Below, piece after piece: positions 36,808-45,715 of a stretch of DNA of 64,000 bases (its first letter is position 1; every line of letters begins with the position of its first letter). Source of the DNA: Edaphobacter lichenicola (GTDB lineage Bacteria; Acidobacteriota; Terriglobia; Terriglobales; Acidobacteriaceae). The DNA lies in the NCBI RefSeq assembly GCF_025264645.1, contig NZ_CP073696.1, positions 1,798,001-1,862,000 on the forward strand. Reading direction: 5' to 3'. The translations under genes were made by a program, and so were the position numbers. The notes under the pieces were generated by a model, which was given only the letters and a program-made list of their open reading frames with translations, had not been told where the DNA came from and ran no database searches.

Positions 36808-37494
36808 GTGGCTGCCTCGCTTAACATCTCGCTCCAGGACCAACTCGACCGCATCACGCAAAACACCCGCGCTCTTGTTCAGCCCGAACGTCTCGCGATC
36901 TCCGAAAAAGCGACCGAGAATCTCTTCAACACCTGTATAGAAGACCTCATCCTGAAAGCCGGAGCGCAAGCTCCTGCTTTCACACTCGAGGATGCTCTCA
37001 CCCGCAAGCCCGTCAACTCAGTTGACCTTCTTGCCCTCGGTCCGCTCGTCGTCAACTTCTTCCGCGGTCGCTGGGACCCCTACTGCGTCACTGAACTTGA
37101 AGCTTGGCGCGACCTTCACTCAGATCTGCGCAAGTCTGGGGCCCTCTTCATCGCCATCTCGCCCCAGACCACTCGCCAGAACAGTTTCACTCTCGAGCAA
37201 CACGGCCTTCCCTACCCCCTCCTCTCAGACCCAGGAGCCGCTCTCGCTGAGCAATTTGGCATCGCTCACACCATACCGCGAGATCTCCGTCGCTACTATC
37301 AATCCATCCTCATCAATGTTCCTTTCAACAACGCAGGCCTCAGCTACCATAACGCCACTGAAGCCAGTTGGCGTCTTCCACTGCCGGCCGTCTTTGTCAT
37401 CGACAGCAACAACACCATCGTTTTCAGCGAAGCTCACGCCGACTTCCGCGTCCGCCCTGAGCCTGTGGACATCTTCGCCGCACTAGAAATTTAG
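36808..37494 (+). CDS. Peroxiredoxin-like (AhpC/TSA) protein
   Basis: This 228-residue thioredoxin-fold protein shows VVNFFRGRWDPYCVTELEAW. The cysteine in YCVTEL corresponds to the peroxidatic cysteine of AhpC/TSA proteins. Related proteins often carry a CPYC pair, and here the first cysteine is Asp, so any resolving cysteine must lie elsewhere. It begins at GTG, two bases after the dienelactone hydrolase stop. A peroxide or hydroperoxide substrate is likely. A long N-terminal helix region (residues 1-50) precedes the fold. Confidence 0.85.
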   Translation: MAASLNISLQDQLDRITQNTRALVQPERLAISEKATENLFNTCIEDLILKAGAQAPAFTLEDALTRKPVNSVDLLALGPLVVNFFRGRWDPYCVTELEAWRDLHSDLRKSGALFIAISPQTTRQNSFTLEQHGLPYPLLSDPGAALAEQFGIAHTIPRDLRRYYQSILINVPFNNAGLSYHNATEASWRLPLPAVFVIDSNNTIVFSEAHADFRVRPEPVDIFAALEI

Positions 37495-37682
37495 AAGACT
37501 TTACTCTCCGTTTCTCGGTGCGAGTCCTCGCGCATCACACATCCCATAAAACTAATTGCGATATCTTCCCACACCATCAACGGTGCCAACTCAAATCTTG
37601 CGGTAATCCAGGCGTGCGTTTATCGTATATATAGTCCGCCTATCGAACATTCCAGTTTGAAGTGCAACGGAAAGGGATCTGC

Positions 37683-38543
37683 ATGAGCTTCACTTCTCAC
37701 CAACCCCTACCATCTGTTACCCCTCCTGCCGCGACCGTCTCTGCAACAACAAAGCCCACCCCTGCTGCAGCTCTTGACGTCTTCACCGGGGACCCAAACT
37801 TCATGACCTCCCTGGCTCGTGGCCTCATAGTCATTCAGGCGTTTACCCAACAGTCCCCACAGATGACCATCTCTCAGTTGAGCGTAAGGACGGGTCTCTC
37901 CCGCGCCGCCGTTCGCCGGTGCCTCTACACCCTCACAAAACTTGGCTTCGCCGGTGCGGAAGACGGGTCTCGCTATTCTCTACGACCGCGCATGCTCACC
38001 CTCTCCCACACTTACACGACGTCAAACACCCTTGCTACGGCCGCGCAACCCATCCTCGAACGCATGTCTGCCGCTCTTCGCGAGTCATTCTCAGTCGCTA
38101 CGCTTGACGGCGAAGACATCGTTTACATCGCTCGGACACAAGTGAGCCGCGTCATGGCCGTCGATCTGCATATTGGAAGCCGTCTACCCGCGTACTGCAC
38201 CAGCATGGGGCGAGTGCTTCTCGCCTACCTCCCCACCGAGCAACTGGAGCAGTACCTCACGAGAGTCGTCCTCACACCCCACACCACTCGTACCATCACC
38301 ACGATCGAAAAGCTGCGTCTCGCCCTGCGCAACGTCCGTCGCAACGGCTACGCTCTCGTCGACCAAGAGTACGAAGTCGGCCTTCGTTCCCTAGCGGTCC
38401 CTGTCTATACCACTTCAGGTCGTGTCGTCGCTACAGTCAATCTCAGCGGCAACGCACCCCGACTCTCCGTTCTCGAAATGCAGAGCCGCTACCTTGCGCA
38501 CCTTCGCAACGCGGCAAATGAGTTAAGCGTATTCCTCAACTAA
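37683..38543 (+). CDS. IclR family transcriptional regulator
   Basis: This 286-residue regulator has a Pro/Thr-rich extension (about 1-35) and the winged helix (MTISQLSVRTGLSRAAVRRCLYTLTKLGF, about 60-90). The effector-binding GAF-like domain contains LGEDIVYIARTQVS-type and GSRLPAYCTSMGRVLLAYL stretches. PcaR-type IclR proteins respond to aromatic catabolites. AAGGGA lies close before the ATG at 37683. It lies 188 bases after the peroxiredoxin-like gene and may control this locus; that is inference. Confidence 0.9.
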   Translation: MSFTSHQPLPSVTPPAATVSATTKPTPAAALDVFTGDPNFMTSLARGLIVIQAFTQQSPQMTISQLSVRTGLSRAAVRRCLYTLTKLGFAGAEDGSRYSLRPRMLTLSHTYTTSNTLATAAQPILERMSAALRESFSVATLDGEDIVYIARTQVSRVMAVDLHIGSRLPAYCTSMGRVLLAYLPTEQLEQYLTRVVLTPHTTRTITTIEKLRLALRNVRRNGYALVDQEYEVGLRSLAVPVYTTSGRVVATVNLSGNAPRLSVLEMQSRYLAHLRNAANELSVFLN

Positions 38544-38567
38544 TCAGCTAAAAAAACGGACGCCGAA

Positions 38568-39128
38568 TCACGCCACCATCTCGGCCAGCTTCAATACAGT
38601 ACGCCAGTTTCGCATCGTGCTCACGGTCTTCAACTTCGAATCGAAGTAAGCATTCGTCAGCTTCGTCTTCGCCACGCCATTCAGCAGATTCAGATAAATA
38701 TCTCGCCCCACCACAGCAAACTCGTCCGTCACCGACCGCGCAGCATCCAACCCCGCGACCAGATCCGCACTCGGCCGATCTGCCAAGAATGAAACATGCA
38801 TCGCATCCTCTGCGACCCCAGCCTTCAGAAACGGATTGCCTCGAATCACAGCATGCAACTCCGCAGCTGACCGCAAAACCACCGGCACCTTCAGCCCAAA
38901 CCGCTCCAGTAATTGTTTCGAAATCGCTGCGCCCAACTCCTTGGCCATCCTGTCCTCTGCGCAGAAGACGACATTGCCACTTTGGATGTACGTCACCACA
39001 TCCGTACATCCAGCAGTGGCGAAAATCTCCGCAAGTTCCTTCATCGGTAGCATATTCTTGCCGCCGACGTTGATCCCCCGCAGTAAAGCAACGTACCGCG
39101 GAGCACTCTTCTCGCCTTGGCCCTTCAT
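38568..39128 (-). CDS. DUF1697 family protein
   Basis: This 186-residue protein matches DUF1697: YVALLRGINVGGKNMLPMKELAEIF at the start, then TYIQSGNVVF, and PFLKAGVAEDAMHVSFL. The function is unknown. The start at 39128 has an AGG ribosome site; a longer frame from 39161 overlaps the manA stop. It follows manA on the same strand by 14 bases, so they are cotranscribed. Confidence 0.9.
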   Translation of the reverse strand: MKGQGEKSAPRYVALLRGINVGGKNMLPMKELAEIFATAGCTDVVTYIQSGNVVFCAEDRMAKELGAAISKQLLERFGLKVPVVLRSAAELHAVIRGNPFLKAGVAEDAMHVSFLADRPSADLVAGLDAARSVTDEFAVVGRDIYLNLLNGVAKTKLTNAYFDSKLKTVSTMRNWRTVLKLAEMVA

Positions 39129-39142
39129 TCCTACCTCGCTCT

Positions 39143-40045
39143 TTAGACCGGAGCCACGCATCTCGCAAACGAAATACTCGAACCGGTCTCAACAACGACG
39201 CTCACACCACCGGCAGGCACCACCACAGCCTTTCCAGGAACGAGCTCCACGTGGCCTTCACCGTCAAGAACAACTCCGCGTCCCGCCAACCCAACAAGGC
39301 AGCCTGCGCCGTTGAAAGCGACATTCACTTCACCCGTTGAGGAAACGTCAAATCGGTCCACAACAAAATACTTCTGCTCAATCAACCGCGTAAACCCATC
39401 CATCAGCCGCGGCGCGACCTTTCCTGCCTGCGTTCTGCTCTTCAGTACCTGCAAACCCTTCTCGAGATGCAGCTCACGCGGGCGACCATAGTCGTACAGT
39501 CGATAGGTCACGTCGCTGGTCTGCTGGGTTTCAAGCAACACCACTCCAGGCCCAATCGCGTGCACGGTCCCTGCATCGACAAACAACATATCCCCCACAG
39601 CCACCGGTACGTGCTGCATCAGCGATTCCATCGTTCCACTCTCAACTGACGCCGCAACCTCCTTTGCTCCCGCGCCAGGTTTCAATCCCAGCGCGACCGT
39701 CGCCCCTGTTTCCGCCTCGAGCACATACCAACACTCAGTCTTACCCCGCGTCTCCCCCAGCGCTTTTGCCTGTGCATCATCCGGATGGACTTGCACCGAA
39801 AGTTTATCTGCAGGAAACAATATCTTCACCAGTAGTGGAAATTCTCCACCCAAATTCTCCGCGACAGCAGCCAAGGTCTGTCCCGCAAGCGGCCCAGTTT
39901 CGACCACGCATTGCGGCCCGGTTAACCAAGCCTCTCCTACCAACTCTGTCGTCCCTGTCTCCGCATACCAGGGTGTCAAATCTCTCTTGCCCCACACACG
40001 CTCACTAAACCACGGTTTCAACCCAAACGGTGCAACGCCAGTCAT
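39143..40045 (-). CDS. manA: Mannose-6-phosphate isomerase, class I
   Basis: This enzyme interconverts mannose 6-phosphate and fructose 6-phosphate, feeding GDP-mannose synthesis. The 300-residue form is short, like the Bacillus ManA. Zinc ligands are visible: Q and H in VQVHPDD, E in KTECWYVL, and H in GTVHAIG. Four adjacent ATG codons make the start uncertain (40045 chosen for AAAAGG 9 bases upstream; 40084 is the outer limit). Short spacing to the DUF1697 gene suggests an operon. Confidence 0.88.
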   Translation of the reverse strand: MTGVAPFGLKPWFSERVWGKRDLTPWYAETGTTELVGEAWLTGPQCVVETGPLAGQTLAAVAENLGGEFPLLVKILFPADKLSVQVHPDDAQAKALGETRGKTECWYVLEAETGATVALGLKPGAGAKEVAASVESGTMESLMQHVPVAVGDMLFVDAGTVHAIGPGVVLLETQQTSDVTYRLYDYGRPRELHLEKGLQVLKSRTQAGKVAPRLMDGFTRLIEQKYFVVDRFDVSSTGEVNVAFNGAGCLVGLAGRGVVLDGEGHVELVPGKAVVVPAGGVSVVVETGSSISFARCVAPV

Positions 40046-40220
40046 CATCATCATCCTTTTGTTCATCTTCCGCCGCTCTTGCATGGCGTCCTCAAGGCAA
40101 AAGCCCTACCTTCATGCTAGCCCAACTAACACCTTCAGGGGGCATTACAAAAGTCTTACACCGCGTTCCTCTTCACCCCTGTTAGCGTCAGTATCAGTAG
40201 TTCAAGGATAGCGAAAAGAT

Positions 40221-41198
40221 ATGACTCCTCTTAGCACGATTGAAGACACTCCGGTAAAGGCGCCGAAGCTGGCGGCCGTCGCAGAAGTCACCCAGAAGAT
40301 CAAGCAGGACTTGCGCATGGGCCGCGAGCATCAGCAGGGCCGCATCAACTGGATTACCACCATCGCCATGGGCCTCTTCCATGTCGGAGCCATTGCCGCT
40401 TTATTTTTCTTCTCATGGAAAAATCTAGCCGCCTTCTTCGTCATGTACTTTTTCGCAATCAACATCGGCATCGGTGTGGCCTATCATCGCCTTCTCACTC
40501 ATCGCGGCTACCGCGTTCCCAAGTGGGTCGAATACTTCGTTACCATGTGTGGCTGCCTTGCGCTTGAGGGTGGTCCCATCTTTTGGGTTGCCACCCATCG
40601 CGTACACCACCAGAACTCTGACCACGAGGGCGACCCCCACACACCGCACGACGGAACCTGGTGGGCCCACGCAGGCTGGATCCTGTCAGGCCGAGCACTT
40701 CACTCCGAAACTGCTCTCTTGGGCCGCTACGCCCCGGATCTCACCAAAGATCCGGTCCACGTTTGGCTCAGCAAATACCATTGGATTCCGCTCGTCGTTA
40801 CCGGCCTCCTACAGATTGCCCTGGGAGCAGCTCTAGCGCCTGCCGGTCACCACATCGTCGGTGCCCTGGGCATGCTTCTCTGGGGAACGTTCCTCCGCGT
40901 CACCATCGGCCTCCACGCTACCTGGCTCGTCAACTCCGCCACCCATCTCTGGGGCAAACGCCGCTTCGAGACCAAGGACGACTCCCGCAACAACTGGTGG
41001 GTCGCTATCCTCACCGGCGGCGAAGGCTGGCACAACAACCACCACGCCCATCCCGTCAGTGCCCGCCACGGTCTCGCCTGGTACGAGTTCGACATCAACT
41101 ACTACTGCATCTGGCTTCTCAGCAAAATCGGCCTCGCCGAAAAGATCCAGATCGCCAAGTTCGATTCGAAGAACCCCAAACCGGCAGGCGTCGTCTAG
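40221..41198 (+). CDS. Fatty acid desaturase (acyl-CoA/lipid delta-9 type)
   Basis: This 325-residue membrane di-iron enzyme puts a double bond in fatty acyl chains, adapting membrane fluidity. The three histidine boxes are clear: HRLLTH, HRVHH and HNNHH. Hydrophobic segments lie at about 55-95 and 185-230. The WHNNHHAHPVSARHG tail is typical of the delta-9 desaturase family. AAGGA precedes the ATG by about 12 bases. The gene ends with a good terminator. Confidence 0.94.
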   Translation: MTPLSTIEDTPVKAPKLAAVAEVTQKIKQDLRMGREHQQGRINWITTIAMGLFHVGAIAALFFFSWKNLAAFFVMYFFAINIGIGVAYHRLLTHRGYRVPKWVEYFVTMCGCLALEGGPIFWVATHRVHHQNSDHEGDPHTPHDGTWWAHAGWILSGRALHSETALLGRYAPDLTKDPVHVWLSKYHWIPLVVTGLLQIALGAALAPAGHHIVGALGMLLWGTFLRVTIGLHATWLVNSATHLWGKRRFETKDDSRNNWWVAILTGGEGWHNNHHAHPVSARHGLAWYEFDINYYCIWLLSKIGLAEKIQIAKFDSKNPKPAGVV

Positions 41199-41222
41199 TC
41201 CACCATCCATCAAAAATAAAAA

Positions 41223-41252
41223 GCCGTCATCCGAAAGGTGACGGCCTTTTTT
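41223..41252 (+). terminator. Rho-independent terminator of the desaturase gene
   Basis: A GCCGTCATC/GGTGACGGC stem (one T-G pair) with a CGAAA loop is followed by a run of T, 25 bases downstream of the stop codon. The A-rich stretch before the stem makes it symmetric. Confidence 0.85.
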
Positions 41253-41356
41253 ATTTCTGCATCCAATATCGACAAGTGTTCGTTACACAGTTATCCTCAT
41301 TCCGAACGACTACCGATTCAAGGGCCAGTGACGATCTTTATCTCGAAAGAGGCAAG

Positions 41357-41863
41357 ATGACACGTATAACGAAGTTACTTCTGATGGCCGCCATTTTTAT
41401 TGCAGCCGCGTTCGCCGCATCTTCATCCGCATCCGCGCAGCAAGGGTACGGCCAGGGCTATGGCCCCCCACCAAAGATCACCTGTTCCTCCAACGACGGC
41501 AAAAGAAACTACTGCAACATCGGCGGAAGTCGCGATGCTCGTCTCGTTCGCCAGATTAGCGGCTCTCCCTGTATCCAGGGCAGTACCTGGGGCGTAGACC
41601 GGGGCGGCCTTTGGGTCGACCGTGGCTGCCGCGCCGAGTTCATCGTCGGCCGCGGAGGTCCACCTCCTCCACCCCCATCCCGCATCGTCACCTGTTCCTC
41701 CAACGACGGCAAACGAAACTGGTGTGACATTGGGCCCAGCCGCGACGTCCGCCTAGCCCGTCAGATCAGCGGCTCCGCCTGTGTCCAGGGTAGTACGTGG
41801 GGCCTCGACCGTCGTGGGTTATGGGTGGACCGCGGTTGCCGCGCCGACTTCCGTGTTCGCTGA
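41357..41863 (+). CDS. Secreted protein with two DUF3011 repeats
   Basis: This 168-residue protein has a signal peptide (LLLMAAIFIAAAFAASSSASAQ) and two near-identical repeats of about 55 residues. Each has ITCSSNDGKRNYC or a variant, RQISGS, then QGSTWG and GLWVDRGCRA(E/D)F. The repeats are joined by a Gly/Pro-rich spacer. This is the DUF3011 architecture, with cysteines likely forming disulfides. Proteins of this kind are presumed periplasmic. AGAGG precedes the ATG at 41357. Confidence 0.85.
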   Translation: MTRITKLLLMAAIFIAAAFAASSSASAQQGYGQGYGPPPKITCSSNDGKRNYCNIGGSRDARLVRQISGSPCIQGSTWGVDRGGLWVDRGCRAEFIVGRGGPPPPPPSRIVTCSSNDGKRNWCDIGPSRDVRLARQISGSACVQGSTWGLDRRGLWVDRGCRADFRVR

Positions 41864-41872
41864 CAAAACCAG

Positions 41873-41903
41873 GTGGGAGTCACCTGCATCAGAAGTGGCT
41901 CCC
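41873..41903 (+). terminator. Hairpin after the DUF3011 gene, weak terminator
   Basis: TGGGAGTCAC and GTGGCTCCCA pair over 10 bp with one T-G, around an 11-base loop. There is no T-run, so the function could be stabilisation or factor-dependent termination. Confidence 0.4.
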
Positions 41904-42196
41904 ATCGCACTGCCCTAAGCTACTACGCCTTCAAATCGGTCCTCAAAACTGACGCTTGTTCCGGTTTCTATTACACCACCCCGAGGTCGAAAATACTTTC
42001 AGCGAGCCGCAGCACGGTGGAATAGCAAATCGGTCATTGGCGTACTCTTGGCCGACTACATCGCTGTTTCGACCAACCGCAATGCTCTAGTGACTATCAA
42101 GCCTTTTGAAATTCCGCGGTCACCGCGCCTAAAGTCGCATTCAGCACAACAAAGCCGCTCCGACTATGAAACCCAGTAGTTATATTCTGATGTAGC
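41904..42196. other. Gene-free region before the sensor kinase
   Basis: Together with the hairpin this leaves about 330 bases without a gene. I see no clear promoter elements or RNA structures. The last 100 bases are AT-richer and should hold the promoter of the kinase gene. Confidence 0.4.
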
Positions 42197-43123
42197 ATGA
42201 ACATCACCCGACGCAGCGGAGCCATTGCCACCTTCATCACACTCGGCGTCCTTACCGTCGGTCTCGCAGTCACCCTTAACATCGGCTGGATCATCCTCAA
42301 CGAGCGCACCTTCGCCCTGGCCATTCTAGGCGTGATCCTCTTCGCTGCCCTCATCGCCGGTGTCGTACTCAACACCGTCTTCCTTGTCCGCGAGATTCGC
42401 CGCAACGAACGTCAGGACTCCTTTCTTAACGCTGTCACGCACGAGTTAAAAACCCCCATTGCGAGCATCCGTCTCTACCTAGAAACCCTTCAACGGCGCC
42501 CCGTCGAAGAGTCTCAGCGCCAAGAGTTCTATAAGATCATGCTGTCCGATTCGGACCGCCTTCTCGCCACCGTTGAGCAGGTCCTCAAGGCTGGCCAACT
42601 CGGTCAGCGTCACCGTCAGCAAAACCGCACCCTCATCAATTTGGAATCACTCGTAACTGATTGCATCGCCATCACAGTCCAACGCCATCACCTACCGCTC
42701 AGCAGCATAACCCTCGAGCCCGTCCCCGGTGGCGTCCGTCTCTACAGCCAAGGCATCGCGGAAGACCTCCGCACAGCCGTCATCAACGTCCTTGACAATG
42801 CCGCGAAATACTCCCCTGACGGCGTCTGCGTCCGTTGCACGCTTGCCATCTCGAACTACACCATGGTTACTCTGCGTGTTACTGACACCGGGGTCGGTCT
42901 CCCCGCAAATCAGTTTAAACGCATCTTTAATCGCTTCTACCGTGTCCCCGGCCGTGCTGTGGCGAAGATCAAAGGCACCGGTCTCGGCCTCTTTTTAGTA
43001 CGTAACATCGCTCGTCAGCATGGGGGAGACGCAACCGCCACCAGCCCCGGTCCCGGCCTTGGCACAACCATCACAATCACACTCCCCCTGGCCAACTCAG
43101 GCGGTTCGACCGGCATTCAATGA
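42197..43123 (+). CDS. Sensor histidine kinase
   Basis: This 308-residue kinase has two membrane helices (about 8-32 and 40-64) with almost no extracytoplasmic loop and no HAMP. The HisKA domain follows with FLNAVTHELKTPIAS (H82). A HATPase_c domain has NVLDNAAKYSPDG (N box), DTGVGLP and GTGLGLFLVRNI. It probably senses a membrane or internal signal. Its likely partner regulator is at 44040, after a MarC gene. The start is 42197. Confidence 0.92.
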   Translation: MNITRRSGAIATFITLGVLTVGLAVTLNIGWIILNERTFALAILGVILFAALIAGVVLNTVFLVREIRRNERQDSFLNAVTHELKTPIASIRLYLETLQRRPVEESQRQEFYKIMLSDSDRLLATVEQVLKAGQLGQRHRQQNRTLINLESLVTDCIAITVQRHHLPLSSITLEPVPGGVRLYSQGIAEDLRTAVINVLDNAAKYSPDGVCVRCTLAISNYTMVTLRVTDTGVGLPANQFKRIFNRFYRVPGRAVAKIKGTGLGLFLVRNIARQHGGDATATSPGPGLGTTITITLPLANSGGSTGIQ

Positions 43124-43330
43124 GCGCGCGATTCCAATCACTAGCTCTTCTTCCACCACCAAATTGTCGTCGAGAAATAACCAGAGTCGAGCAGAAATAT
43201 GGAGCTTCGGCCTTCGAAGGCAACTCATATCAACCAATAAACAAATCACTAATCTGCAATCCCTTGTCTGCGGCCAAAGACGTACAATCACCTGAAGTTC
43301 ACACCTATTTCGTAATACATACGTGATGCT

Positions 43331-44017
43331 ATGTACCTTCTCTGGAAATATTTCGTCTTAGGCTTCAGCGCGCTCCTTCCGCTCATCAACCCCCTTGGCT
43401 CTGCACTTATCTTTCTTGGTCTTGTAGGAGCCGCGCCGATAGACACCTACCGCGCCCTAGCTCGCCGCATCGCCATTAACACAGTCATCTTTTTTGCCGT
43501 AATTGAATTGATCGGTTCTGCTTTGCTCGGCTTCTTTGGCATCTCGCTTCCCATCATGCAGGTCTCAGGCGGCGTTGTGATCGCCATGATCGGTTGGTCG
43601 CTTCTAAATCAAAAAGATAGCGCTCCAAACCCAGAAAAGACGGAAACAGCCGTCGTCCCCGCCGTGACCCAGGCTGAAATCGACAGTCTGAAGGAAAAAG
43701 CCTTCTATCCCTTCACCTTTCCAATTACAGCCGGTCCTGGCTGCATCGTGGTCATGCTCACACTTAGCGTCCACGTTACGCAACCGTCGCTAAGCGAAAC
43801 AGTTCTATCTCACGTGGGTCTTTTCATTGCGGCCATCGTGCTTAGCGGACTGATCTATGTCTGTTACGCCTACGCACCGAGGATCGCGCGCTCCATCTCT
43901 CCTTCGACAGCCCACGGTATTCTTCGCGTCGTGGCGTTTATTCTTCTCTGCATCGGCGTTCAGATCGCATGGAACGGCCTCAGCGAGCTCTTGAAGCCAC
44001 TACTTCAAAGATCGTAA
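43331..44017 (+). CDS. MarC family integral membrane protein
   Basis: This 228-residue protein has about six membrane helices and the MarC family features LLPLINPLGSALIFL, LGFFGISLPIMQVSGG and FPFTFPITAGPG(C). MarC was once thought to confer antibiotic resistance, but its function is unproven. It lies between the kinase and response regulator genes on the same strand, with 207 and 22 bases spacing. Confidence 0.9.
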   Translation: MYLLWKYFVLGFSALLPLINPLGSALIFLGLVGAAPIDTYRALARRIAINTVIFFAVIELIGSALLGFFGISLPIMQVSGGVVIAMIGWSLLNQKDSAPNPEKTETAVVPAVTQAEIDSLKEKAFYPFTFPITAGPGCIVVMLTLSVHVTQPSLSETVLSHVGLFIAAIVLSGLIYVCYAYAPRIARSISPSTAHGILRVVAFILLCIGVQIAWNGLSELLKPLLQRS

Positions 44018-44039
44018 CTAGCCACCAACCGGAAACCCA

Positions 44040-44798
44040 ATGACTGAATCCACCTCTCCGCTCATCGTTCTGATCGAAGATGAGGAGCATCTCGCTCAAG
44101 GCCTTCTCTTCAATCTTCAGGCCGAAGGTTACCGCACCCATCATGAGTACGACGGCGACGCCGCGCTCGCTTATCTTCTCGCGCCTAAAGAAGCCGATGG
44201 CGAACCCATCGCGGCAATCATACTCGACGGCATGCTGCCCGGGGCAGATGGCTTTACCATCGTCCGCGCCCTCCGCGAAGCACACCACTACACCCCGGTT
44301 CTCATGCTTACCGCTCGCTCTCGTCCGGAGGAAGTCCTCGAGGGTATCGAAGCTGGCGCCGACGACTACCTAGCCAAGCCTTTCGACCTCAACATCCTTC
44401 TTGTACGCCTGAAATCTCTTCTCCGCCGCACCTCATGGCAGAACGCCGCAACACCTAATATCATCTCACCGCCTGCGCTAGTCGGTCTATCTAACGAATA
44501 CGCCTTCAATCATCGCACTATCCGCTTCGATACCCTTGAACTCGTCGCCCCTAACCGCACCACCCACCTCACGCTTATGGAGGCGGATCTCCTCCGATAT
44601 CTTACCGAGCGAGAGGGTCAAATCGTCTCTCGCAAACAGATCCTCGAGGAGGTTTGGCGCGTCCATGAAGACACGGATACCCGCGCGATCGACAACTTCA
44701 TCGTCCGCCTCCGCCGCTACATCGAAGACGATCCCTCAGACCCACAGCACCTGGTTACAGTGCGTGGAATCGGATACCGGTTTCTCGCCAACCCATAA
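44040..44798 (+). CDS. OmpR-family response regulator
   Basis: This 252-residue protein has a receiver domain (about 8-125) with the acidic pocket EDEE, the phospho-acceptor D63 (IILDGMLPG), and LAKPFD with the conserved lysine. A winged-helix DNA-binding domain (about 155-250) ends in DNFIVRLRRYIEDDPSDPQHLVTVRGIGYRF. Together with the kinase at 42197 it forms a two-component system. The 22-base gap from marC suggests they share a transcript, with MarC a possible accessory. Confidence 0.92.
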   Translation: MTESTSPLIVLIEDEEHLAQGLLFNLQAEGYRTHHEYDGDAALAYLLAPKEADGEPIAAIILDGMLPGADGFTIVRALREAHHYTPVLMLTARSRPEEVLEGIEAGADDYLAKPFDLNILLVRLKSLLRRTSWQNAATPNIISPPALVGLSNEYAFNHRTIRFDTLELVAPNRTTHLTLMEADLLRYLTEREGQIVSRKQILEEVWRVHEDTDTRAIDNFIVRLRRYIEDDPSDPQHLVTVRGIGYRFLANP

Positions 44799-44894
44799 GT
44801 CATGCCTTAGCGCGCATTCACAATCAATCTATTGAAAAACAAGTTCACATCCTTATCATCTAATGCACAGTGGGAACATCTAAACTCACGACGT

Positions 44895-45359
44895 TCATCG
44901 ACCTCGCTCCCTCCATCTTCGGGCCTCCAGCGGCGCCAGTATCCGATGCACCGTACCTAACAACTCCGTCAGACGGAACGGTTTTGCCAAAAAATTCCAC
45001 CCCTCATCTTCCAACTTCGTCATCTGCAGGTTATCCACCAGCCCACCCGAGATCACCAGTATGGACAGTTCACTCCTCAGCGCCTTCAACTCAAGAGCTA
45101 ACTCAATCCCTGACTTTCCAGGCATATACAAGTCCGTCACCAACAGATCGATCTCCGGCACGCTTCGAAAGATCTGAGCCGCCCTCTCTGCATCCCCCGA
45201 GCTGAAAACCCCATATCCCTCATGTTCCAGAAAAGTCCTGGTCAGAGAGCGTATGTCAGGATCGTCATCCACCAATAGAATATTGCTCGGCGAAAGCTCG
45301 AAATAACCCTGTTCGCGGGGAGAAACATTTATCGATATCTGCAAATCATCTTGTTTCAA
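44895..45359 (-). CDS. Single-domain response regulator (CheY-like)
   Basis: This 154-residue protein is a receiver domain only, with VDDDPDIR, D76 in LLVTDLYMPG, and FLAKPFR. A 25-residue N-terminal extension of unknown purpose precedes it. It has no output domain, so it probably works in a phosphorelay or by protein contact. It is convergent with the response regulator gene and not clearly paired with any kinase. Confidence 0.9.
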   Translation of the reverse strand: MKQDDLQISINVSPREQGYFELSPSNILLVDDDPDIRSLTRTFLEHEGYGVFSSGDAERAAQIFRSVPEIDLLVTDLYMPGKSGIELALELKALRSELSILVISGGLVDNLQMTKLEDEGWNFLAKPFRLTELLGTVHRILAPLEARRWRERGR

Positions 45360-45715
45360 TTCCTTTTCCCGCTTCCATCACGTCGTACACTCTGCCGTGT
45401 GCTACCAAGTCGTAACCGGCCATCTTAGCCGGAGTCGCACGATCCGGGAGCTCCTATTCCCTTCTGCCCGGCGTATATTCCAACCAAACTGCTTTGCGGT
45501 TGACTATCAGGATTTTGGATGGCGCTTCGCAGGCTCGCACCCTGCAGCATCATCCCCCGTCTAAGCCGCCTCGCCAATTTTCTTCTCCACAGATGGAGTG
45601 CACAACCCCTCCTCGAGTTGCCTCAGCTAAGCTTTCGCGTCTAAGTTCTTCCCTCACAAGCTGCGACCTGCCCGTCACGCGATACACTTGATACGAGCTT
45701 CATCAAGCAGCAAAA
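45360..45715. other. Intergenic region before lptFG, 356 bp
   Basis: It lies between the divergent single-domain regulator and the permease, so it should contain promoters of both. I see no RNA gene or repeat; a short hairpin GGCCATCTTAGCC-type (about 45419-45433) is not convincing. Confidence 0.4.

Noticed and set aside
45034..45042. DnaA-box-like TTATCCACC
   Set aside because: It is a single imperfect match inside a coding region, with no cluster and no dnaA or dnaN nearby.
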